NCBI GenBank assembly: GCA_019456245.1
Contig: VRUF01000024.1
Location: 7,445 to 12,822, forward strand
Reading direction: 5' to 3'
Length of the DNA stretch: 5,378 nucleotides
Source: Planctomycetota bacterium
Lineage (GTDB): Bacteria; Planctomycetota; Phycisphaerae; Sedimentisphaerales; Anaerohalosphaeraceae
Shown: positions 1-5,378 of the stretch, piece after piece
Layout: each line of letters begins with the position of its first letter
How positions within the stretch are numbered: the stretch's first letter is position 1
Notes under the pieces: generated by a model
Seen by the model: only the letters and a program-made list of their open reading frames with translations
Told to the model about the DNA's origin: nothing
Databases searched by the model: none
Program-made: the position numbers and the translations under genes

Positions 1-1
1 G

Positions 2-1225
2 GCAGGGGCGTTGATCGCGGGGAGTATAACTGCCGCGGTGATCGGATTGTTTATGGGGGCGATGTTCTGCCTGGTGATTTATTATGTTCCGGCGAAGCTT
101 GGTATGAAGACGGGCATGCCTCTTTATGTGGTCGCATCTTCGACGTTTGGCACTCATGGCGGTATTATTATTCCGGGCCTGCTAATGGGTATCGTTCAGA
201 TATTCTGGCATGCTGTTTTTACTACTTCGGCAGCGGGTTTCTTTATGCAGGCAATTGGCACAGATCCTGCAGAGAACGTAGCACTTTACTGGGTGGTATG
301 TGCAGTATGGGGATTGATTATGGCATTTGTAGGTGCTATTGGTATCGGTTTGCTGGGTTCACTTTCCAGTTGGCTTCCGATATTTCCTCTTGTTTTTATT
401 ATCCTTGCAGCAATAGCGAACAGAAGCGGGCTTGGTAATTTTGGCGCAGCAATGGAGGGTGCGACAGGCGGTGTTAGTGCTATGAGCGTTGCTATGTTTG
501 CGGCGCTTGCAGCAACTGCGGGTTTCTTTGCATCTGCCGGTGTTGCGGGAACAGACTTCGGTATGAACAGCCGGAATGAGAAAGACGTTGCACTTGGTGG
601 TTTTGTGGGTGTTACGCTGGCAGCATTGGTGGCGGGCATTTTTGCACTTATTGCTATAGCCGGTGCAGCGGGTAAGAATGCGGAAATTGCCGCACTTGTT
701 GCCGATGGAAATGCTTTTGGAGCTTTCTTTGAATCGATCAAAGAGATGGGCGGTTTGTCAAAGATATCATCCTGGATATTTGTAATAGCTTGTATTTGTC
801 CGACTGGTTTTTGTGCGTTTCTTGCGGCGAATGCTTTTTCGACGATGCTGCCTAAGCTTCCGCGTGTAGGTATGACGCTGGTTGCAGGCGGTGTTGGTGT
901 TGTGCTTGCCGCGACGGGTGTTGCCAGCAACCTTGTTGGGTTCTTCCTGATGGTTGGTGCTGCATTTGGTCCTATTGCAGGTGTTATGCTTGCTGATTTC
1001 GTTCGCCATGGTGGATGGGCCGGACCTCGCAAGGGTATCAACTGGGCCGGTTATATTGCATGGGCAATTGGTCTTTTGATGGGATTGCTTGGTCCAATTA
1101 CTGGCGGTAAATTTGGTTATGGTCTTGAGCCTTTGGTCGCTATGGTTGTTGCCGCTGCTGCTTACTTTGTTCTTGCCGGTATGGGTTTAGAGCCTGAGGT
1201 TGTTGAGATGGATCAAGGTGAATAA
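2..1225 (+). CDS. NCS1-family (cytosine/purine permease-like) transporter, 5' partial
   Basis: This is an inner-membrane transporter of the NCS1 (Transp_cyt_pur, CodB-like) family, which imports nucleobases or related compounds with a cation. The frame is open to the window edge. The TTG at 11 is probably an internal Leu codon, and comparison with CodB suggests roughly 35-40 N-terminal residues (about the first membrane helix) are missing. The visible 407 residues are very rich in Gly, Ala and hydrophobic residues and form about ten or eleven membrane segments. Counting from the TTG codon, family-like blocks are KTGMPLYVVASSTFG (33-47), with the Lys-Thr-Gly seen in CodB; ASAGVAGTDFG (174-184), like the CodB stretch ending in TADF; and GPIAGVMLADF (320-330), like CodB's PPVGGVIIADY. 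A short acidic tail ends the protein. Substrate is not readable; cytosine, purine, allantoin or thiamine-type substrates all occur in the family. An intrinsic terminator follows directly, so it is the last gene of its unit. Family call fairly sure, substrate unknown. Confidence 0.78.
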   Translation, partial: AGALIAGSITAAVIGLFMGAMFCLVIYYVPAKLGMKTGMPLYVVASSTFGTHGGIIIPGLLMGIVQIFWHAVFTTSAAGFFMQAIGTDPAENVALYWVVCAVWGLIMAFVGAIGIGLLGSLSSWLPIFPLVFIILAAIANRSGLGNFGAAMEGATGGVSAMSVAMFAALAATAGFFASAGVAGTDFGMNSRNEKDVALGGFVGVTLAALVAGIFALIAIAGAAGKNAEIAALVADGNAFGAFFESIKEMGGLSKISSWIFVIACICPTGFCAFLAANAFSTMLPKLPRVGMTLVAGGVGVVLAATGVASNLVGFFLMVGAAFGPIAGVMLADFVRHGGWAGPRKGINWAGYIAWAIGLLMGLLGPITGGKFGYGLEPLVAMVVAAAAYFVLAGMGLEPEVVEMDQGE

Positions 1226-1236
1226 CGAATAATATA

Positions 1237-1280
1237 TCGAGCCGGAGGTTTGTTTATGAAATCTCCGGCTTGAGTTTTTT
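1237..1280 (+). terminator. Rho-independent terminator after the NCS1 permease
   Basis: The arms 1237-1251 and 1259-1273 pair over 15 positions, with two G-T wobbles and a GC-rich core (GCCGGAG against CTCCGGC). They enclose a 7-base loop and are followed by G and six T (1275-1280). It begins 11 bases after the permease stop codon, so it should end that transcript and insulate the DUF1080 gene downstream. Confidence 0.9.
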
Positions 1281-1304
1281 GTGTTGATAATGTAATTTTT
1301 TTTT

Positions 1305-1311
1305 GAGAGGG
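1305..1311 (+). promoter_or_regulatory. Ribosome binding site of the DUF1080 gene
   Basis: GAGAGGG lies just before two adjacent in-frame ATG codons (1316 and 1319). It leaves 4 bases to the first and 7 to the second, so the second ATG has the more usual spacing and may be the true start. It directly follows a run of nine T (1296-1304). Confidence 0.6.
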
Positions 1312-1315
1312 ATTT

Positions 1316-2116
1316 ATGATGTCTATTACAGTTCGACTTGTGTCGTTTATAGTAGTGTTATTTGTCTTGTTGTGTTGCGTTGGGCTGGTTGGTGCAGAGA
1401 GTGCGTGTAAGAGTGCGTGTTGTGCATCAGCGGCTAAGGCAGAGTGCGCTCCTAATGAATTGACAAAGGAGCAGATCAAAGACGGCTGGGTTTTGCTTTT
1501 TGACGGTAAGACCGGTAAGGGCTGGGTCGGTATCGGTAAAGATAAGTTTCCTGAAGCGGGATGGGAGATCAAAGACGGTGTGTTGACTGTTAATCCTGCG
1601 GTAAAAGATGGGGAGAAGCCACGCGCCGGCGATATTGTTACCGCGGCGATGTACGCTAACTATGAATTTCAGCTTGATTTTAAGATTTCTGAAGGGGCCA
1701 ACAGCGGGATCAAGTATTTTGTTCGGGAAGAGGATGCCAAGAGGGGGAGAGGGCTCGGTCTTGAATATCAGATACTGGACGATAATAAGCATCCGGATGC
1801 CAAGCAGGGCAAAGAGAATAACAGAACCGTCAGTTCGTTGTACGACCTTATCGCTGCCGATAAGGGTAAAAAGTTTAATGGTGTCGGCGAGTGGAATACC
1901 GCGAAAATCGTCTCTAAGGGTAAGCATATCGAGCATTGGCTGAATGGTAAGAAGGTGCTGGAGTACGAACGCGGGAGCAAGGCGTTTATGGAATTGATCG
2001 TTGTCAGCAAATATAACGATAAAAAGGATTTTGGTCTGGCGGAAAAAGGCCATATTCTTTTGCAGGACCATAACGATCTGGTATCGTTTAGAAATATAAT
2101 GGTAAAAAAATTGTAG
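1316..2116 (+). CDS. Secreted DUF1080 / 3-keto-disaccharide hydrolase family protein
   Basis: The protein belongs to the DUF1080 family (Pfam 3keto-disac_hyd), a concanavalin-like jelly-roll fold with members that cleave 3-keto-glycosides. It is 266 residues from the first ATG; the second ATG (1319) fits the ribosome site better. A Sec signal peptide covers about residues 1-27, probably cut after VGA; no convincing lipobox is seen. A short cysteine-rich stretch follows (Cys31, 35, 36, 44). The single domain runs from about 56 to 266 with family-typical blocks: GWVLLFDGKTGKGW (57-70), GDIVT (105-109), ANSGIKY (128-134), GLEYQILDD (148-156), HPDA (159-162), SLYDL (174-178), EWN (192-194), HIEHWLNG (204-211), GHILLQDH (245-252) and FRNI (258-261). 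It probably acts outside the cytoplasm on oxidised sugars. The oxidoreductase that would make a 3-keto sugar is not in the window. Family call is firm; the substrate is unknown, and a plain glycan-binding role is possible. Confidence 0.92.
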   Translation: MMSITVRLVSFIVVLFVLLCCVGLVGAESACKSACCASAAKAECAPNELTKEQIKDGWVLLFDGKTGKGWVGIGKDKFPEAGWEIKDGVLTVNPAVKDGEKPRAGDIVTAAMYANYEFQLDFKISEGANSGIKYFVREEDAKRGRGLGLEYQILDDNKHPDAKQGKENNRTVSSLYDLIAADKGKKFNGVGEWNTAKIVSKGKHIEHWLNGKKVLEYERGSKAFMELIVVSKYNDKKDFGLAEKGHILLQDHNDLVSFRNIMVKKL

Positions 2117-2142
2117 TTCGGCACGGCTTCCAGTCGAATAAT

Positions 2143-2158
2143 TTTCCTTAAAAGGAAA
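2143..2158. repeat. 16-base perfect inverted repeat in the leader of the lipoprotein gene
   Basis: TTTCCTT (2143-2149) and its exact reverse complement AAGGAAA (2152-2158) are separated by two A. The 2-base centre is too tight for a stable hairpin and no T-run follows, so it is not a terminator. A dyad of this size in the only sizeable gap (2117-2202) before the lipoprotein gene could be a regulator binding site, but AT-rich dyads also occur by chance. Confidence 0.3.
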
Positions 2159-2189
2159 GAATTGCGAAATGTACCTTTTAGTTTTTGAT

Positions 2190-2194
2190 GGAGA
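2190..2194 (+). promoter_or_regulatory. Ribosome binding site deciding the lipoprotein start
   Basis: GGAGA lies 8 bases before the ATG at 2203. The alternative upstream starts (TTG 2185, ATG 2188) overlap this site and lack a good one of their own. Starting at 2203 also gives a standard lipoprotein signal beginning MTVKK. Confidence 0.65.
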
Positions 2195-2202
2195 CAGTTG
2201 AA

Positions 2203-2973
2203 ATGACAGTTAAGAAATTTGGTTTTGGGAAAATTGTTTGTGTATTGTTACTTATTGCGATGGTAGTTGTATTTTCGTCGTGTAAGAAAGATGAGCCGGC
2301 GGCACCATCTCCGACAGATAACGGTGGAACCGTCAAGTCAGGTGGAAAGGTAGAAGATAGGATGGTTCCTCTTGAGCTCGAACTTCCTCCGCTTATGCTT
2401 GCGGGGACGCCCAAGAACATGTCAAATGTAGAGAATCTCGAAAAGCCTCGTGCCAAGGGCCAGGCGCGTCCGGTGATGCTTGTTCCTGCGGGGACGACTA
2501 ATGTTGCGTTGAAGAAGCCTGTTACGTCCACGAGTCTTACGCCTATAGTCGGTGTGTTTGAAGATATTACGGACGGCGAGAAGTCCGGGGACGGGTATGT
2601 TGAGCTCGATCCGTTCGAACAGAGTATTACGATCGACCTGGGAGCATCTTACGAGATATATGCTATCGTGATCTGGCATTATCACAAAGAGACTACGGTG
2701 TACTACGATGTTGCGGTTCAGACGGCAGACGATGCTGATTTCATTACAAATGTTAAGACGTTATTTAACAATGACACCGATAATACTCATGGTCTCGGAA
2801 TCGGTACGGACAAGAATTATGTCGAGAGCAACGAGGGGAAACTTATCGATGCCAAGGGAGTTGTCGGCAGATATGTCAAGTGTTTTAGCAACAGCAATTT
2901 GTCAAGCGATTATAACCATTATATCGAGGTTGAGGTCTTTGGTAAGGAGCTCTTTGGTAAGCCCGTAGAATGA
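2203..2973 (+). CDS. Lipoprotein with F5/8 type C (discoidin-like) domain
   Basis: A 256-residue exported lipoprotein. The start at 2203 is chosen for its ribosome site and because it gives a clean signal: basic MTVKK, hydrophobic core to about residue 24, then FSSC with Cys27 as the likely lipidated residue (Phe at -3 makes it a slightly loose lipobox). Residues 28-50 are a Pro/Gly/Lys-rich linker. Residues 51-99 hold a proline-containing segment I cannot assign. From about Asn100 to 247 it resembles a galactose-binding-like/discoidin domain: NVALKKPVTST at the start, TDGEKSGDGYVEL (123-135), ITIDLGASYEIYAIVIWHYH (142-161), and a closing VGRYVKCFSNSN (221-232) plus NHYIEVEVFG (238-247). Such domains usually bind sugars, often with calcium, and no catalytic motif is visible. 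Its stop codon overlaps the start of the next gene, so the two are probably translated together. It may anchor or present a glycan at the envelope, which is inference. Confidence 0.82.
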   Translation: MTVKKFGFGKIVCVLLLIAMVVVFSSCKKDEPAAPSPTDNGGTVKSGGKVEDRMVPLELELPPLMLAGTPKNMSNVENLEKPRAKGQARPVMLVPAGTTNVALKKPVTSTSLTPIVGVFEDITDGEKSGDGYVELDPFEQSITIDLGASYEIYAIVIWHYHKETTVYYDVAVQTADDADFITNVKTLFNNDTDNTHGLGIGTDKNYVESNEGKLIDAKGVVGRYVKCFSNSNLSSDYNHYIEVEVFGKELFGKPVE

Positions 2974-4547
2974 ATAGATGCCTAATTTACGTTGTTGTAT
3001 TTATCGCGGTAGTCGCAGCTTTGATGTTGCGGCTGCCGCGTCTTAGTTCTCGGCCGATGCATACTGACGAGGCGGTTCACGGCATCAAGTTTGGTGATCT
3101 CCTTGAAAAGGGGGTTTACCATTACGATAAGAACGAGTATCACGGTCCTACGCTTAATTATTTTACTTTGATCGGCGCGTGGATTTCATCTGCAAAAACG
3201 CTGGTAGAAGTTGACGAGAGCATTCTTCGGGTCGTTCCGTTTTTTTTCGGTGTTTGCCTGGTATTTATTCCCCTGCTATTGATGGATGGGCTTGGACGGC
3301 GTGGAGCATGTTTTGCGGCGATCCTTACCGCGGTTTCGCCGGCGATGGTTTTTTACAGCCGTTATTACATTCAGGAGATGCTGTTGGTTTTTTTTGCCGG
3401 GGCTGTTATCGCCTGCGGCTTTCGGTATTGGCAGTGTAAGAAAGTCTGGTGGTTGGTTTTTGCGGGGATTTTTGCGGGGCTGATGCATGCTACTAAGGAA
3501 ACGTGCCTGATCGCTTATTGTTCGATGGCGGGTGCGGCGGTGTTGGCGATAGTTTGGGGTAAAATTCAGGGCGAAGGGGTCGGTCTTACGGGAGGCAGGG
3601 TTCGGTTATGGCATGTTGCGGTTGGAGTGGCGGCATTTTTGGGTGTTTCGATGGTTTTGTTTTCTTCGTTTTTTTCAAATCCGCAGGGGATCGTCGATTC
3701 TGTTACGACTTATGCGACGTATTTTGACCGTGCGGGCAACAATGTCAAGCATGTTCACCCGTGGTTTTATTATTTTAAGTGGCTTGTGTTCTGGAAGACG
3801 AAGGGCGGTCCTGTGTGGACTGAGGGGGCTATTGTTTTGCTTTCGATCATCGGTATTATAACTGCAATGACAAAGGCAAAGGGTAATGGTCTTGTTCGTT
3901 TTCTTGCTTTTTATACTGTGCTTATGGCGGTTGTTTATTCTGCGATACCTTATAAGACTCCGTGGTGTCTGCTTGGTTTTTTGCATGGAATGATTTTGCT
4001 GGCGGGGTTTGGGGCGGGGCAATTGCTAAAGTTGACCAAAGGTAGGGGCAGGGTTGTTATTGTTGTTTTGCTTTGTATTGCTGTGGGCCATCTTGGATAT
4101 CAGGCTTATGGTTCGTCATATAAATACGCTTCTTCGTGGCGGAATCCGTGGGTTTATTCTCATCCCAGAGAAGATATTTATGATGTTGTCGAGAGTGTCA
4201 AAGCGGCTGGGCTGGCGTCGGATAATGGTTTTGATACTGATGTTCGAATGATTTGCGCAGAGAATGACTATTGGCCTTTGCCGTGGTATCTGCGGGCCTT
4301 TAACCGGATTGGGTATCATGGCCGAGTAGATGAGGCGATGTCGGCTGTGCCGATAGTTATTATCGCCGCCGAAACTGTCGATGGGCAAATTGATAAACTT
4401 GATCGTCAAGTTTGCGAGTTTCTTTACAGTTCACCTCTTCCGGGGCAGAAGAATCTTTATGTTCCGTTGTATAGGGATTACAAGGAGATTCGTCCGCTTG
4501 TTGAAGTGCGGGTGTATGTATGGAAGAGTTTGTACGATAAAATTTAA
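2970..4547 (+). CDS. Agl23-like (TIGR03663) multi-pass membrane protein, GT-C/PMT-like
   Basis: A 525-residue integral membrane protein matching the TIGR03663 family, named 'flippase activity-associated protein Agl23', related to the GT-C/PMT type glycosyltransferases that use lipid-linked sugars. Helix 1 (about 5-20) is followed by RLPRLSSRPMHTDEAVHG (21-38), with the Asp33-Glu34 pair expected in the first extracytoplasmic loop of GT-C enzymes. Then come YDKNEYHGPTLNYF (52-65), YSRYYIQE (129-136), MHATKET (172-178), YKTPWCLLGF (328-337) and ENDYWPLPWYLR (431-442), all in keeping with the family. About ten hydrophobic segments lie between 5 and 375; the last 140 or so residues form a soluble domain. 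The ATG at 2970 overlaps the lipoprotein stop as ATGA. The nearest strong ribosome site (AAGGAG, 2944-2949) is 20 bases away, so translation is probably coupled. The family name is a database label; the donor and acceptor are not known from the sequence. Confidence 0.85.
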   Translation: MNRCLIYVVVFIAVVAALMLRLPRLSSRPMHTDEAVHGIKFGDLLEKGVYHYDKNEYHGPTLNYFTLIGAWISSAKTLVEVDESILRVVPFFFGVCLVFIPLLLMDGLGRRGACFAAILTAVSPAMVFYSRYYIQEMLLVFFAGAVIACGFRYWQCKKVWWLVFAGIFAGLMHATKETCLIAYCSMAGAAVLAIVWGKIQGEGVGLTGGRVRLWHVAVGVAAFLGVSMVLFSSFFSNPQGIVDSVTTYATYFDRAGNNVKHVHPWFYYFKWLVFWKTKGGPVWTEGAIVLLSIIGIITAMTKAKGNGLVRFLAFYTVLMAVVYSAIPYKTPWCLLGFLHGMILLAGFGAGQLLKLTKGRGRVVIVVLLCIAVGHLGYQAYGSSYKYASSWRNPWVYSHPREDIYDVVESVKAAGLASDNGFDTDVRMICAENDYWPLPWYLRAFNRIGYHGRVDEAMSAVPIVIIAAETVDGQIDKLDRQVCEFLYSSPLPGQKNLYVPLYRDYKEIRPLVEVRVYVWKSLYDKI

Positions 4548-4562
4548 ACAGTAATCTTTTTC

Positions 4563-4567
4563 AGGAG
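4563..4567 (+). promoter_or_regulatory. Ribosome binding site of the GH32-like gene
   Basis: AGGAG sits 6 bases before the ATG at 4574. A second in-frame ATG at 4568 directly abuts the site and is therefore unlikely to be used. The gap from the Agl23 stop is only 26 bases, with no terminator, which fits co-transcription. Confidence 0.75.
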
Positions 4568-4573
4568 ATGAGT

Positions 4574-5378
4574 ATGAAACGTCGCAGTTTTCTAAAACAG
4601 ACAGGCCTGATAGGTGCAGCTTTAGCAACACAGGGACATAATGTATTTGCAGCGGTGAAAAAATCTGCGGTAAATGGAAAAGTCGTAGACTATACGTCAA
4701 AGGTTCCCAAATTTACCTTTGCGAATACTTTGGCCGAGCAGGAAAAACAGTTGAAAAATAATCCGCTGTTAAAACGATTTGCCGAATCGCGTGCAAAGCT
4801 GCAAAAGGATCCTCACTTTCCTTTGTATCATTTTGTTAGTCCGGAGAATAAGCTAAACGATCCGAACGGGCTTTGCTTCTGGGGAGGTAAGTGGCACCTG
4901 TTCTACCAGGGGTATCCGCCTGAGGATCCGCGTCAGCACTGGGGACATGCGATAAGCGACGATCTTATTCACTGGCGAGACCTTCCATACGCGATCTATC
5001 CAAATCCGGAGCGTGCTTGTTTTTCCGGTTCGGCGCTTGTCGAGAAAGATCGCGTCATAGCCATGTATCATGGGACGGCGGTAGGCAGCATGGTGGCTGT
5101 TTCCGACGATCCGTTGCTGCTCAATTGGGAGAAGGTCACCGGCAAAGCTGTTATACCCATTAAGAATCCGGACGGTTCGAAACCGCCTTACAATGTCTTC
5201 GATCCGTGCATCTGGAAGAAAGGCAACATGTATTATTCGCTTTTGGCCGGCACTTTGCCTCACGGGCCTGGCGGCAAACGTGTTCGGGCTAATTTTCTGA
5301 TGCGTTCGAAAGATTTGGTGAAATGGGAATATCTGCACCCATTCGTTGAAAACGATCGTTACTCGTTGGTTGGCGATG
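4574..5378 (+). CDS. Tat-exported GH32-like glycoside hydrolase (fructan/sucrose type), 3' partial
   Basis: The first 268 residues of a GH32 (clan GH-J, five-bladed propeller) protein; the family hydrolyses sucrose, levan, inulin or related fructosides. A Tat signal is clear: KRRSFLK (2-8), a short moderately hydrophobic core, and a likely cut after VFA (26). Residues 27-80 are a charged, probably helical stretch before the catalytic domain. Then YHFVSPENKLNDPNG (85-99) carries the nucleophile motif with Asp96, although the usual Trp-Met before Asn is Lys-Leu. FYQGYP (110-115), HWGHAISDDLIHW (122-134) and FSGSALV (150-156) match the family. The transition-state motif, normally Arg-Asp-Pro, reads VFDPCIW (208-214): Asp210 is kept but the Arg is replaced by Phe. 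SKDLVKWEYLHP (245-256) follows. The acid/base Glu would lie beyond the window, so activity cannot be judged. Family call is strong; the substrate is open, and a GH43-like relative is a less likely alternative. Confidence 0.87.
   Translation, partial: MKRRSFLKQTGLIGAALATQGHNVFAAVKKSAVNGKVVDYTSKVPKFTFANTLAEQEKQLKNNPLLKRFAESRAKLQKDPHFPLYHFVSPENKLNDPNGLCFWGGKWHLFYQGYPPEDPRQHWGHAISDDLIHWRDLPYAIYPNPERACFSGSALVEKDRVIAMYHGTAVGSMVAVSDDPLLLNWEKVTGKAVIPIKNPDGSKPPYNVFDPCIWKKGNMYYSLLAGTLPHGPGGKRVRANFLMRSKDLVKWEYLHPFVENDRYSLVGD

Noticed and set aside
11..13. TTG as the true start of the permease
   Set aside because: The frame is open to the window edge, no ribosome site can be seen in the 10 bases before it, and family comparison indicates that the first helix is missing upstream.
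286..1041. Long minus-strand open frame (251 codons) opposite the permease
   Set aside because: It lies wholly inside a convincing NCS1 gene. The translation is Ala/Pro/Ser/Thr-rich, as expected from the complement of Gly/Ala-rich codons, with no recognisable domain.
1286..1291. GATAAT as a -10 element for the DUF1080 gene
   Set aside because: It matches five of six consensus bases, but no -35 element stands at the right distance; the place is taken by the terminator stem. Such matches are common in AT-rich leaders.
1427..2071. Minus-strand open frame (214 codons) opposite the DUF1080 gene
   Set aside because: The opposite strand encodes a protein with the full set of family motifs. This frame shows no domain or ribosome site and is a shadow.
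2137..2142. AATAAT as a -10 element for the lipoprotein operon
   Set aside because: The best -35 candidate (TTGTAG, 2111-2116) is poor and 20 bases away, so the pair is not supported.
2169..2201. Ten-codon open frame just before the lipoprotein start, possible leader peptide
   Set aside because: Its only ribosome-like sequence (AAGGAAAG, 2152-2159) is weak and part of the inverted repeat, and the peptide has no run of regulatory codons. Chance is the simpler explanation.
2117..2202. Terminator between the DUF1080 and lipoprotein genes
   Set aside because: There is no GC-rich stem followed by a T-run. The only dyad has a 2-base centre and is AT-rich.
4853..5338. Minus-strand open frame (161 codons) opposite the GH32 gene
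   Set aside because: It overlaps the GH32 motifs on the + strand and has no recognisable product.

Overview
The window holds five genes, all on the + strand. The first is cut at its 5' end and the last at its 3' end. The mix points to the PVC group, most likely a planctomycete of the Phycisphaerae/Sedimentisphaerales type: a 3-keto-disaccharide hydrolase (DUF1080) protein, a discoidin-domain lipoprotein, an Agl23-type membrane protein and a Tat-exported GH32-type glycosidase. This placement is inferred from gene content and general familiarity; no marker gene (rRNA, ribosomal protein) is present to confirm it.

Region 1 (1-1280) is the body and end of an NCS1-family (CodB-like) nucleobase permease, closed by a textbook intrinsic terminator at 1237-1280. 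That terminator separates it from what follows.

Region 2 (1281-2202) is a secreted DUF1080 protein with an unusual cysteine cluster just after its signal peptide. No terminator is visible behind it. The short gap that follows contains a perfect 16-base inverted repeat (2143-2158).

Region 3 (2203-5378) looks like a single transcription unit: a lipoprotein with an F5/8 type C (discoidin-like) domain, then an Agl23/TIGR03663 multi-pass membrane protein whose start codon overlaps the lipoprotein stop (ATGA), then, 26 bases on, a Tat-signal GH32-like fructan/sucrose hydrolase that runs off the window.

Taken together, regions 2 and 3 look like cell-envelope and extracytoplasmic carbohydrate work: two exported glycan-active enzymes using different export routes (Sec and Tat), a lipid-anchored putative glycan-binding protein, and a GT-C-fold membrane protein translationally coupled to it. 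The glycan or substrate cannot be read from the sequence. The two most interesting points are the tight coupling of the discoidin lipoprotein with Agl23, and the GH32 protein's departure from the usual Arg-Asp-Pro motif. I see no CRISPR array, RNA gene, insertion sequence or phage gene. There is no gene-free stretch longer than 300 bases.
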